From Candidatus Latescibacterota bacterium (GTDB taxonomy: Bacteria; Latescibacterota; UBA2968; UBA8231), in contig DPVW01000193.1 of assembly GCA_003529325.1 (NCBI GenBank), positions 1-21,944 on the forward strand: DNA of 21,944 nucleotides, given 5' to 3'. Positions 1 through 7,626 of this stretch are shown piece after piece. Made by a program: the position numbers and the translations under genes. The notes beneath the pieces were generated by a model. That model ran no database searches. It was not told where the DNA came from and worked only from the letters and a program-made list of their open reading frames with translations. The stretch's first letter is position 1. The number at the start of each line of letters is the position of its first letter.

Positions 1-263
1 CTCCGGGTAAAGGCCCATCCGGGTTCACCTTCGGTTCCTGGTGCCACCCTGGTGCCATAACTGGGTGAATGGTGTAAATGAATGTTAATCTGGAGACTCC
101 GACCATTACTTAGCTCGCTTCAGGACATCATGTTCCGGGAGCTACAGTCACGACTGGGACCGCCCCCCATCAGTGTGAGGTCAGCGAAGCAGCAATTGAC
201 CTGGCTCCTTTTCGAGGTATTGAGGTCCCACACCAACCTATCAAAGAAGAACTGCATCCGGAG
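1..263. other. Left edge with no convincing gene
   Basis: I see no recognisable gene here. On the plus strand a 19-codon open stretch runs from the window edge to a TAA at 58-60 and could be the 3' end of a gene lying outside, but it is too short to identify. A 67-codon reading frame starting at 82 runs into the 3' end of the minus-strand CehA-like gene. It has no family resemblance and no good ribosome binding site, so I do not call it. Confidence 0.5.
37..57. repeat. Two-copy 10-bp direct repeat, period 11
   Basis: The 10-mer CCTGGTGCCA occurs at 37-46 and again at 48-57, separated by one base. It lies at the end of the short open stretch at the window edge. Its role is unknown; it could be a chance duplication or part of a recombination site. 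Confidence 0.5.
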
Positions 264-1712
264 TCAGCCCGCCAGCCCACCATAGATCTCCCGACCGCGG
301 CGGAACAGGTCACGCACGTCTTCGCGTTGTTCATCGGTGTTGTACCGGCCGACCCTGTCGATCCACTTCAAAGACTCGTCGATGGAGTCGAGGAAGAAGC
401 GGGCCGCCTCCGGACGTGACTCAGGCGGTCGACCACAGTGGAACCACGTGGGACTGGTGTGGGCGAAGATGGACTGATTGAAGCTGTCGCGAGCGTCGCC
501 CCAGAGTCGGGCTGCGGCCCAACCGTCGCGTTCGGCGAACAGCTCACAGCGCACGACACCGTCACGGGCGCCCCCTCCGCCGAAACCTTGACGGTGGACG
601 ACAACGCCATCGGCAACGATCTCGGCGCCGACCACGGGGTAATGGGACGCAAAGCTGAGTTCTACCTCGAGTTTGCCGCCACCGTCGAGGGGAATCGTCG
701 AGCCGATGGGGGCGTCGTTAACCCGCATGTCGAGGGCGGGGCCGTTGGTGATGTACGTGCGGCCTTTTTTCATGCCATCGATCCACGACTCGTACGAAAA
801 CTCCTTCTCCGTCTGCACGTAGACGCGGTTGTTGGAGCAGACGAACCAGTCCGTCCCCGTCGAAGCTGGGAGCCTCAGACCGCAGTTCAGCAGTTTATAC
901 CAAAGATCATATTCGGGATCCATCCAGAAGGGGTCGAACAGGTTGAAGGCGTCGAGTTTGCCCAGGGCGGCGGCAATGGGTGCCTCCATGCCACGGCCAT
1001 TGTGACACCAGATGACGATGCCCCCCTGGTCGCGGGCATCATCGCAGCAGAAACAGAGGGGCGGGTAGTCGGGATCGAATTGGCCGGCCAGGGTATGACC
1101 GCGACTGACGGGTTGCACCAGGTTGCGGATGTTGAGAAACATCACGTGGCCATAACCGAAGCCCCACGGGGACTTGTCGCCGTAGTGACGATTTTCCTCG
1201 CCGATATCGAGGACGTGGTGGGCGGTGGTGAATTCGTTCATCACGCCGATGGGATACTTGTTGCTGGCATAGGGCAACTGGCGGCGGTCGAGGACGGAGA
1301 CGCAGGTGACGTTGTAGCCTTCTACCGAGCAGTCAAGGCCGAGACGATCGTCGGGCCGTTTCTCATTCTCGTCGTAGTGGATGTGCGTATTGCCCGGATA
1401 CCAGTGCTGCTGTTGCGGATGATGCCAGCGCTCGATGGGGATTTCCACATCGACGACGCCCGCTGCCGGCGTCTCTACAACGACGCGCCGGGGGCGATAC
1501 TCGGTGCCCCGTTCGACCAGGATGTCGGCGCGACCACGGCCGACATGAACGGTGAATTCGCCGTTGGCGAAGAAGAATGGCGTGCCGGGGCCAATCTTCT
1601 GCATGGCACCGGCAGGACTCTTGTAGCCACCACCCGAGTCGAGGACGTGGACCTTCGCATCGATGGGTTCATTGGTTGCCGCGTCGACGATGGTGCCGTG
1701 TAGTGTGGCCAT
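264..1712 (-). CDS. CehA/McbA-like metallohydrolase (PHP-type)
   Basis: This 482-residue protein has an N-terminal beta-rich region (about residues 1-95) like the carboxypeptidase-regulatory-like domains often fused to this family. A metallohydrolase part follows, opening with an N-T-H-I-H motif at residues 108-112, which matches the metal-binding HxH start of PHP and CehA-like enzymes. Named relatives hydrolyse aryl esters such as carbamates, but the family is broad and I cannot name the substrate here. There is no signal peptide, so it is probably cytoplasmic. The ATG at 1712 is preceded by a strong Shine-Dalgarno AAGGAGG. It is the last gene of a four-gene minus-strand operon, 25 bp behind the C45 hydrolase, which suggests a shared hydrolytic catabolic role. 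Confidence 0.8.
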   Translation of the reverse strand: MATLHGTIVDAATNEPIDAKVHVLDSGGGYKSPAGAMQKIGPGTPFFFANGEFTVHVGRGRADILVERGTEYRPRRVVVETPAAGVVDVEIPIERWHHPQQQHWYPGNTHIHYDENEKRPDDRLGLDCSVEGYNVTCVSVLDRRQLPYASNKYPIGVMNEFTTAHHVLDIGEENRHYGDKSPWGFGYGHVMFLNIRNLVQPVSRGHTLAGQFDPDYPPLCFCCDDARDQGGIVIWCHNGRGMEAPIAAALGKLDAFNLFDPFWMDPEYDLWYKLLNCGLRLPASTGTDWFVCSNNRVYVQTEKEFSYESWIDGMKKGRTYITNGPALDMRVNDAPIGSTIPLDGGGKLEVELSFASHYPVVGAEIVADGVVVHRQGFGGGGARDGVVRCELFAERDGWAAARLWGDARDSFNQSIFAHTSPTWFHCGRPPESRPEAARFFLDSIDESLKWIDRVGRYNTDEQREDVRDLFRRGREIYGGLAG

Positions 1713-1722
1713 TTTTTATACG

Positions 1723-1729
1723 CCTCCTT
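1723..1729 (-). promoter_or_regulatory. Strong ribosome binding site of the CehA-like gene
   Basis: The minus strand reads AAGGAGG about 10 bases before the ATG at 1712. It is the clearest Shine-Dalgarno sequence in the window, where many other starts show little or none. Confidence 0.75.
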
Positions 1730-1737
1730 CTGACTTC

Positions 1738-2811
1738 TCAGTTCAACGTATACGCCTCGTATGGCTGCTGGCAGGGGTTGCCACGTGACAGATACAGGCG
1801 ACGTTCGCCGGCGTCGATGAGCAGGGACCAGACGCTGGTCCAGAAGCCGGTGTCGGGATGGTCGTTGGCATGTCGGCAGATCGAGTGCGGATGGTCCTCG
1901 TGGTCACGCAGGATGCCCTCGAGGGTGGCGCGCTGAATCGGCCTCGGCGTTGCCGCCAGCAAGGCATCGATGCGGCATTTGCGTGGGCCGGATTGGATGA
2001 GCTCGGGAAAATCCTCGTTGATCGGCGCCAGATCAGGGTGCACGCAGTGGTTCGTGTGCGTCACGACACCCGGGCCGGCGTTTGAGTCGCGTAGCACATG
2101 GATGTCCTCGATGGTGATCTCGAGATCGGCGGGTCCTTCTGGGGTTGCGAGTATGAGATTGGCCGGGATCGCCCGGTTGGCACGGCGTATGGCCTCTACC
2201 GCTGCGTCAAGTGAACGGGTTTCAAAGAGAGCGCGCACCGTGAAGTAGTAGGGCACGCCATGGAGACGTGCCGGCGCCGGCAGGCTATTACTGCAGACGC
2301 CGATGCCGGCATCATTGACCCCCAGATAGGCGATCAGACCCGCCTGTGTTATCGACAGGAATGCGGGGGCATCCTGCGGTCGTCTCGTGAGGACGACCGA
2401 AAATGGATCCAGTGCAGGATCGTTGTCCCAGTTCTGCCCGACGATCGAACCACCGGCGCTTTCGGCGAGGGCGAAGGAGGTGCAGCCGCCATTCGCATCG
2501 GCGCGATCCGGCTGCAATTGGTTGCGGATCTGCAGCAGCATCAGCCGCTCGATATCGACGCCGGAGGCATTGGCCATGCCCGTCAACTCCTCCAGCAGGT
2601 GTGGCGCGTAGTGGCTGACCTCGTCAATACAGTGGCGGGCCACCTCCAGGGCCCGCTCCCGGGAGACGTCCGTAATCTTGCGTACGCGATCCAAGGCGAT
2701 GGCGTCGAAGCCACGAATCTGCTCGCGAAGCGCTTCGCCGATCTGCTCGCCCATCTGCAGATACGAGCCGCTGACGGTGAGTTCGGGATATCGGGTGGCA
2801 CGAGCCATCAT
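1738..2811 (-). CDS. C45-family self-processing acyltransferase/amidohydrolase
   Basis: The 357-residue product resembles the C45 peptidase family (isopenicillin N acyltransferase / acyl-CoA:6-aminopenicillanic acid acyltransferase-like, Ntn-hydrolase fold). The key site is N-G-G-C-T-S-F-A near residues 107-114. In this family the precursor cuts itself before the cysteine (here Cys110), which becomes the N-terminal nucleophile. The downstream G-Q-N-W-D motif is also typical. Relatives hydrolyse or transfer amide-bound acyl groups; the substrate here is unknown. The start at 2811 is ATG-ATG, and the first ATG overlaps the TGA of the upstream GFA gene by 4 bases, implying translational coupling. 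It lies within the oxidoreductase-GFA-C45-CehA operon. Confidence 0.85.
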   Translation of the reverse strand: MMARATRYPELTVSGSYLQMGEQIGEALREQIRGFDAIALDRVRKITDVSRERALEVARHCIDEVSHYAPHLLEELTGMANASGVDIERLMLLQIRNQLQPDRADANGGCTSFALAESAGGSIVGQNWDNDPALDPFSVVLTRRPQDAPAFLSITQAGLIAYLGVNDAGIGVCSNSLPAPARLHGVPYYFTVRALFETRSLDAAVEAIRRANRAIPANLILATPEGPADLEITIEDIHVLRDSNAGPGVVTHTNHCVHPDLAPINEDFPELIQSGPRKCRIDALLAATPRPIQRATLEGILRDHEDHPHSICRHANDHPDTGFWTSVWSLLIDAGERRLYLSRGNPCQQPYEAYTLN

Positions 2812-3143
2812 GCGTCCTCTCCTGTGGTCCTGGTGCCGTCAATGGTGGCGACCCAGCTGAGTTTTTCCTCGACGAAGACGTCCCTGGTGGGTGGAAATGT
2901 ATCGCCGTCGTCGGCGGAGCCGGTGGTGACGTCCATGTCATCCGGTCGATCCGCATGGTGGTGGTAGGTGAGGGGGGTACCGCAGGTGGTGCAGAATGTG
3001 CGGTCCGCATCGGTGTCGGTGTGATACGAACCCGTCGCTTGCCGGCAGGTGTCGCAATGACAGAGTACGGAGGCCCGTGGCACAGCGGACGCCTCCCAGC
3101 GGACGGTACCGTAGAGGCAGCCGCCGGAGATGGGTTCGCTCAT
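2808..3143 (-). CDS. GFA-family zinc protein, shortened
   Basis: This 111-residue protein belongs to the GFA family (glutathione-dependent formaldehyde-activating enzyme-like / CENP-V fold). It shows the zinc ligands C-H-C-D-T-C in the first third and C-T-T-C-G-T-P-L further on. In ordinary members roughly 25 residues, often with a W-V-x-x-x-x and tyrosine-serine-rich strand, separate the R-x-A-T-G-S segment from the second Cys pair. Here only about a dozen residues lie between them, so the core looks shortened in frame. Most GFA proteins do not act on formaldehyde, so the function is unassigned. It overlaps its upstream and downstream neighbours by 4 bases each (ATGA), so it is probably translated with them. 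Confidence 0.82.
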   Translation of the reverse strand: MSEPISGGCLYGTVRWEASAVPRASVLCHCDTCRQATGSYHTDTDADRTFCTTCGTPLTYHHHADRPDDMDVTTGSADDGDTFPPTRDVFVEEKLSWVATIDGTRTTGEDA

Positions 3144-4141
3144 GGCTGCCTCACCGCGAGAATCACCTTGCCGATCGTCGCATTCGAGGCGATGACGGCG
3201 TGCGCGGCAGCCGCCTCCTGCACGGGCAGTACGCGGTCGATGATGGGCTCGATACGTCCCGCCAGCAGGGCATCCCAGAATTGCGCGCGGAAACCGGCGA
3301 TGATCTCCCCTTTCTCCGCCACGGGTCGGCTGCGTAGCGTCGAGCCAATGAGGCGCAGCCGTTTGCGCAGCACCAGACTCAGATCGATCTGCGCCTCGTT
3401 GCCACCAAGCAAGGCGAGCAGCACGAGCCGCCCCTGGGGGGCGAGCAGTCTGAGATTGCGCGCCAGGTGGCTGGCGCCGGCGACATCCAGCACGACGTCG
3501 ACGACACCAGGCGCGGAGGCGTCAGGGGCAAGGGCTGCACGGATGTCGTCGGCGAAGTCGACTTCTTTGTAATCGCAGACAAAGGTGGCGCCCAATTGGC
3601 GGCAGCGCTGCCGTTTCTTTTCACTGCCCGCCGTGGCGAGCACCCGACAACCTGCCTCGCGTGCCAACTGGATGGCCGCTGTGCCCACACCGCTGGCGCC
3701 AGCGTGGATCAACACCGTTTCGCCAGCGCCAAGTTGGGCCTCGTCAAACAGATTGACCCAGGCCGTGAGGAAGACCTCCGGTACGGCGGCGGCGCGTTCG
3801 AAGCTCCAACCCGCCGGGATCGGCAATAGCTGCCGCGCATCGACGGCGACGCGTTCGGCATATCCGCCACCGCCCAACAGGGCGCAGACGTGGTCGCCCA
3901 CCTGCCAGGCCTGCACTGCACTGCCGACGGCAGCGATGATGCCCGACATCTCCAGACCGATGATATCGGACTCCCCTGGTGGCGGCGGATACTGGCCGGC
4001 GCGCTGCAGCAAGTCGGCGCGATTGACGGCCGACGCGTGAATGTCGACGAGGACCTGATTCTTCCCGGCGACGGGATCGGCCACATCCTGCCAGATGAGA
4101 TCACGCTCCGGGGTTTGCGTATCTACGATGATCGCCTTCAT
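3140..4141 (-). CDS. Zinc-free MDR quinone oxidoreductase, PIG3-like
   Basis: The 333-residue protein is a medium-chain dehydrogenase/reductase of the NAD(P)H:quinone oxidoreductase (PIG3/TP53I3) type. It opens with M-K-A-I-I-V and has N-R-A-D-L-L-Q-R-x-G-x-Y-P-P-P near residue 50. The Rossmann nucleotide-binding motif is H-A-G-A-S-G-V-G-T-A-A-I-Q-L-A, followed by A-T-A-G-S-E-K-K, where the conserved serine/lysine pattern favours NADPH. The frame stays open upstream to 4591, but the family start is the ATG at 4141. The extra 150 codons lie antisense to the dehydrogenase gene and are not conserved. It is the first gene of the operon, and its TGA overlaps the GFA start as ATGA. It probably reduces an enone or quinone intermediate. 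Confidence 0.88.
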   Translation of the reverse strand: MKAIIVDTQTPERDLIWQDVADPVAGKNQVLVDIHASAVNRADLLQRAGQYPPPPGESDIIGLEMSGIIAAVGSAVQAWQVGDHVCALLGGGGYAERVAVDARQLLPIPAGWSFERAAAVPEVFLTAWVNLFDEAQLGAGETVLIHAGASGVGTAAIQLAREAGCRVLATAGSEKKRQRCRQLGATFVCDYKEVDFADDIRAALAPDASAPGVVDVVLDVAGASHLARNLRLLAPQGRLVLLALLGGNEAQIDLSLVLRKRLRLIGSTLRSRPVAEKGEIIAGFRAQFWDALLAGRIEPIIDRVLPVQEAAAAHAVIASNATIGKVILAVRQP

Positions 4142-4210
4142 TCGGTGAAAGGTGACGTACTCTCCGCCTCTCGCCAAACCGGATCCGAATGCTGGCCCAG
4201 TCGAGCCCAC

Positions 4211-4219
4211 TTTATAGCA
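4211..4219 (-). promoter_or_regulatory. Candidate extended -10 of the quinone oxidoreductase operon
   Basis: The minus strand reads TGC-TATAAA, matching the extended -10 pattern TGnTATAAT at five of six core positions. It would start transcription near 4204, giving a leader of about 60 bases before the ATG at 4141. No good -35 is visible at 17 bp, which extended -10 promoters tolerate. A perfect inverted repeat sits just upstream. Confidence 0.4.
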
Positions 4220-4228
4220 AGGCGCCAC

Positions 4229-4246
4229 CCCCATCTGCGGATGGGG
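4229..4246. repeat. Perfect 7-bp inverted repeat in the divergent spacer
   Basis: CCCCATC, a TGCG loop, then GATGGGG form a perfect hairpin or dyad. It lies between the divergent quinone oxidoreductase and Ldh2-family genes and covers the -35 area of the candidate minus-strand promoter. No T-run follows, so it does not look like a terminator. It could be an operator shared by both genes. Confidence 0.55.
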
Positions 4247-4274
4247 CAGAGGATGCTGATCTCGGTGGTCACCG

Positions 4275-5333
4275 ATGACGGAAAGGGCCGAGATACGGCT
4301 GTCGGTGGAGCTGGCGCGGGCGATGTGCGAGCATCTGCTCCACCAGCTCGAGGTGGGCGCCGAGGAAGCGCAGTTGACGACGAACACGCTGCTGGAGGCA
4401 AGTCTGCGTGGTGTGGACAGCCATGGCATCGCCCTGCTGGCGGTGTTCGCCGAGCGCATTCGTTCGGGGCAGATCCACCCGGGGCGATGCCCTTTCGTGC
4501 GTCGCGATTCACCCTCGTCGGCGTGGCTGGATGGGCAACACGGGTTGGGGCCGCCACTGGCTACGGCGGCGATGGGACTGGCCGCCCACAAGGCTGCCCG
4601 TCACGGTCTCGGTGCCGTGTCTCTGCAGAATGGGAATTATGTCGGCGCCCTGGCGACGTACGTGGAAGCCCCGGCGCGGGATGGATTCATCGCCCTGGCC
4701 ATGGCCAACGCGACACCACGGGTCGCACCTTATGGTGGTGCTGCGGGGCTGCACGGGACGAACCCCGTCGCCTGGGCGGCGCCCACCGTCGACGGGGATC
4801 CACTGGTTTTTGACGCCGCCACCGGTCACGCCGCCGCGCCTATCGTGCAGGCCGCTGACGAGGGCAGGCCGATCCCACAGGGCATGGCGCTGGACGGCGA
4901 AGGTCGGCCGACGACGGATGCCGGTGCCGCCGCCAACGGCACACTGTTGCCCGTGGGGGGTGCCCTGGGGTATGGGCTTGGACTTCTGGTCGACGTGCTC
5001 ACAGGAGGGCTGGCAGCTGCACCCATGGGAAGAGAGGTACCACCCGTGACGGCCGTTAACGGTCCATACGGATGCAGCTTCTTCGCTCTCGTCATCGACC
5101 CGCAACAGTTCGGTGCCAGCGGCACGCTTGCCGCCCGGATCTCGGAGTTGTGTGCGTCGGCGCGACAGACAACTCCTGCAGTGGGCGTCGACGAGGTGCT
5201 GGCACCGGGAGATCGCGCCCTGCGGACCCGCGCCGAACGGCTACAGGGAGGCATCCCCTTCAGCTCCCGTGCCTGGCAAGGGCTGCTGCAGAGACTGATC
5301 GCCGCCGACCTCGACGTCTCGTCGGTCCCATAA
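4275..5333 (+). CDS. Ldh2-family NAD(P)-dependent malate/lactate-type dehydrogenase
   Basis: This 352-residue protein is a member of the Ldh2/MDH2 oxidoreductase family (malate, L-sulfolactate, ureidoglycolate and 2,3-diketogulonate dehydrogenases). It is not related to classical LDH. The signature R-G-V-D-S-H-G lies at residues 45-51, with the proposed catalytic histidine at 50. A C-terminal G-Y-G-L-G-L-L-V-D-V-L-T-G-G-L segment is typical, and the length is normal. These enzymes oxidise 2-hydroxyacids or reduce 2-oxoacids; the substrate cannot be told from sequence alone. The gene is divergent from the quinone oxidoreductase operon across a 133-bp spacer containing an inverted repeat, so joint regulation is plausible. 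Confidence 0.88.
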   Translation: MTERAEIRLSVELARAMCEHLLHQLEVGAEEAQLTTNTLLEASLRGVDSHGIALLAVFAERIRSGQIHPGRCPFVRRDSPSSAWLDGQHGLGPPLATAAMGLAAHKAARHGLGAVSLQNGNYVGALATYVEAPARDGFIALAMANATPRVAPYGGAAGLHGTNPVAWAAPTVDGDPLVFDAATGHAAAPIVQAADEGRPIPQGMALDGEGRPTTDAGAAANGTLLPVGGALGYGLGLLVDVLTGGLAAAPMGREVPPVTAVNGPYGCSFFALVIDPQQFGASGTLAARISELCASARQTTPAVGVDEVLAPGDRALRTRAERLQGGIPFSSRAWQGLLQRLIAADLDVSSVP

Positions 5334-5422
5334 CGGCCCCACAGCCGGTTTTCACAGGCGCAATTCAGCTTGCCGGTGGGTGACGCAAGCCATACCTTAG
5401 CAACCACTTACGTTACCCTTGA

Positions 5423-5857
5423 ATGCATCTTCCAGCGAGCGATCCCGTGGCCCAACGAGAGACACAGGTACAGGGTGTTCTCGTCGAGATTTTTGGCGAG
5501 CAATATCGCATTGGTGGTGACCCGAAACAGGTTCAACAAGTCGCCGCCTACGTGGACAAAAAGATGCAAGAAATCGCCGACAAGAATGCGCGTATGCCGA
5601 AGGCGCAAATCGCCATGCTGGCAGCGATGGAAGTCGCAGCGGACTTGTTCAAGGTGATGTCGGAACGCAAAGTGTTCACCGATCGTGCCCACGAAAGCGT
5701 CGAGCGCCTCACCCGCCTGGTCGAGGATCGGGCAACGCTTACCGATCTCGGCGAAGAAGACAGGACCGGTCAAGCCGATCGTTCGAGTGATCGTATCGCC
5801 GAGCGCCTGCAGGCGCGGCAGGGCGTACGCGTGCCACACTCTTCCCCCGTCGAATGA
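5423..5857 (+). CDS. zapA: Cell division protein ZapA-like
   Basis: The 144-residue product matches ZapA, the small coiled-coil protein that binds FtsZ and bundles its filaments at the division ring. The N-terminal head reads V-E-I-F-G-E-Q-Y-R-I-G-G-D. The repeated helix follows with V-A-A-Y-V-D-K-K-M-Q-E-I and the characteristic A-Q-I-A-M-L-A-A-M-E-V-A-A-D-L run, then a heptad-rich coiled coil. The C-terminal 40 residues are charged and variable. The ATG at 5423 is used here, but a GTG at 5447 in the same frame would give an N-terminus closer to the family's usual short one. A FliL-like lipoprotein gene begins 4 bp downstream. Confidence 0.85.
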   Translation: MHLPASDPVAQRETQVQGVLVEIFGEQYRIGGDPKQVQQVAAYVDKKMQEIADKNARMPKAQIAMLAAMEVAADLFKVMSERKVFTDRAHESVERLTRLVEDRATLTDLGEEDRTGQADRSSDRIAERLQARQGVRVPHSSPVE

Positions 5858-5861
5858 AGCA

Positions 5862-6253
5862 ATGGTTTTCCGCGGCGTGGCGGCGGTCCTATGCGCCACG
5901 TGCAACGTTGCAGGCTGTGCCTCCACACCTGCTTACAATCAAACGGAATGTCCAACCTGGGAGGGTCTTGGCGCGATAGAGGTGAACCCCGCCGGCGCCA
6001 TGGATCGACACCTGCGGGTGCAGGCAGACTTTCTCATCTGTCCCCCCGTCGAGGCCTGGCCGAAATCGAGCGCAAACGCATCGAGCTTCGGCACGAGGTG
6101 ATCGGCCTCCTCAGTGGCCAGACCACCGAGGATCTCGAGGATCCATTACGGGCTGAGCAACTGCGGCAGCAGCTGTTGCTTATGGTCAACGAGAAGGTGC
6201 TGAAGAAGTCCAAGGTGAAAGAAGTCTTTATCACCGGTATGCATCTGCAGTAA
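5862..6253 (+). CDS. FliL-like lipoprotein, interrupted by a frameshift
   Basis: Two overlapping frames together make one protein of about 130 residues. The first, from the ATG at 5862, has a short signal peptide with lipobox V-A-G-C and then L-G-A-I-E-V-N-P-A and H-L-R-V-Q-A-D-F, like the first strand of the FliL domain. The second frame continues with A-E-I-E-R-K-R-I-E-L-R-H-E-V-I-G-L-L, S-G-Q-T-T-E-D-L and V-K-E-V-F-I-T-G, the C-terminal FliL pattern. They join if one base is missing from the C6 run at 6042-6047. FliL normally carries a membrane helix and binds flagellar stators, but here the anchor is a lipid and no flagellar gene is nearby. An ATG at 5854 overlapping the zapA stop is an alternative start in a third frame. 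Confidence 0.68.
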
Positions 6254-6261
6254 CCCCGACT

Positions 6262-7626
6262 CTACTCGCCCCGCAACAACCCCTCCGCTACAGCACACAG
6301 TTCCACCGCGTCCTGACGTTGTTCGCACTCGGCGATAATGCGCACCACCGGCTCCGTGTTGCTCGGCCGCAAGTGGATCCAGGGGCACTGAAATGTGCCT
6401 TCCATGTAGAGTTTCACGCCATCCTGAACCGGGTGTCGCAAGGCCTCGGGATAACGCTGCACAAGACCGTCGAGGGCGCGCTGCAAATCCTGCTCCGAAC
6501 AGGAGACCTTGCGCTTCTCGATGCTGTATTGGGGCAAGGCAGCGGCCAGTTCTGTCAAGGGCCGACCATTGCGGGCGAGGGATTCGAGGATCAGGGCAAT
6601 GCCGACGGCGGCATCCCGACCAGGATCCACATCGGTAAGAATCACCCCCCCGTTGCCCTCGCCACCGATGACGGCGCCCTCGGCGACCATGGCATCGACA
6701 ACATGGACTTCACCGACAGGGGTCAGGATCACAGGGCACCCATTGGCTGTTGCCGCATCGGTGACGACCTGGGAGGTAGACAGCGTGGTGACCACCGGAC
6801 CTTTTCGACGTTCGGTCACGACCTGCACGGCCAATGCCAACGTCAGGTCTTCGCCGAGAGGCTGCCCGGTTTCACCGACCAGGGCGACTCGGTCGGCATC
6901 GGGATCGGTGGCAAAACCAACCTGGCACCCAGCCTCTGTCACGGCGCGGCTCAGATCGACGAGGTTCTCTGCAATCGGCTCCGGCTCGTGAGCGAATTGA
7001 CCGTCTGGCGTGTCGTGGATGAAATGGGCGCTGACAGCAAGGGCCTCAAACAGACGAGGAAGGAACAGAGCGCCTGTGCCATTGCAGGGATCGACGGCGA
7101 CACGAAGGTGAGCGGCGCGGATCGCGTCGACATCGACGACATCGAGGATTCGACGCAGGAGACGACTCTCGACGTCGTCGCGCGCCACGCTCTCGACCCG
7201 GCCATCCCCCGTGCGTCGCTTCGACCGATGATAGGCACTCTCGACGCGGCGCCCGGCGGCAGCGTCGAGGAAAATACCGTCTGCACGTACCAATTTCATG
7301 CCATTCCAGTCCGCCGGATTGTGACTGGCCGTAAGAATGAGGGCTGCATGAGCCTGCAATTCCAACACCATCAGCTTTGCCGCCGGGGTAGCACAGACAC
7401 CGAGATCGAAAACATGACAACCGGCCTCGGCCAGAGCTTTGATGGCGACAGCGGCAAAATTTTCGCCTGACGGTCGCGTGTCGCGAGCGAGGAGGATGCG
7501 AGCATTCATCGGCAATTCGGTGGCGAACGCATGGGCGAAACGACGGACCGTGTCATCGGTGAAAGACGCACCGACAATGCCACGAATTCCTGAGACGCTG
7601 ATGATCAATGGGGGAGATGTCGTCAT
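6262..7626 (-). CDS. glmM: Phosphohexomutase, phosphoglucosamine mutase-like
   Basis: This 454-residue alpha-D-phosphohexomutase has all four family sites. The phosphoserine loop T-A-S-H-N-P has the catalytic serine at residue 101. The metal loop D-P-D-A-D-R is at 241-246, the sugar loop G-E-G-N-G-G at 322-327, and the phosphate loop R-P-S-N-T-E-P at 420-426. GlmM converts glucosamine-6-phosphate to glucosamine-1-phosphate for cell-wall and lipopolysaccharide precursors. The sugar loop G-E-G-N-G-G differs from the usual bacterial GlmM sequence and recalls the archaeal-type branch, so a phosphogluco- or phosphomannomutase role is possible. Its ATG overlaps the TGA of the upstream SAM-dependent gene by 4 bases. 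Its 3' end lies 8 bp from that of the convergent FliL-like gene. Confidence 0.85.
   Translation of the reverse strand: MTTSPPLIISVSGIRGIVGASFTDDTVRRFAHAFATELPMNARILLARDTRPSGENFAAVAIKALAEAGCHVFDLGVCATPAAKLMVLELQAHAALILTASHNPADWNGMKLVRADGIFLDAAAGRRVESAYHRSKRRTGDGRVESVARDDVESRLLRRILDVVDVDAIRAAHLRVAVDPCNGTGALFLPRLFEALAVSAHFIHDTPDGQFAHEPEPIAENLVDLSRAVTEAGCQVGFATDPDADRVALVGETGQPLGEDLTLALAVQVVTERRKGPVVTTLSTSQVVTDAATANGCPVILTPVGEVHVVDAMVAEGAVIGGEGNGGVILTDVDPGRDAAVGIALILESLARNGRPLTELAAALPQYSIEKRKVSCSEQDLQRALDGLVQRYPEALRHPVQDGVKLYMEGTFQCPWIHLRPSNTEPVVRIIAECEQRQDAVELCAVAEGLLRGE

Noticed and set aside
1..60. Possible integrase or attachment-site remnant at the left edge
   Set aside because: Only a short direct repeat and 19 open codons are visible. 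That is not enough to support a mobile element.
82..285. 67-codon plus-strand frame near the left edge
   Set aside because: No recognisable motif or ribosome binding site, and it overlaps the 3' end of the CehA-like gene.
438..1703. Long plus-strand frame of 421 codons
   Set aside because: It is antisense to the CehA-like gene, shows no family motif and arises from high-GC codon bias.
4142..4591. 150-codon N-terminal extension of the quinone oxidoreductase
   Set aside because: It lies antisense to the Ldh2-family gene and the divergent spacer, and the family N-terminus begins at the ATG at 4141.
6319..7470. Long plus-strand frame of 383 codons
   Set aside because: It mirrors the phosphohexomutase, which has all four catalytic loops.
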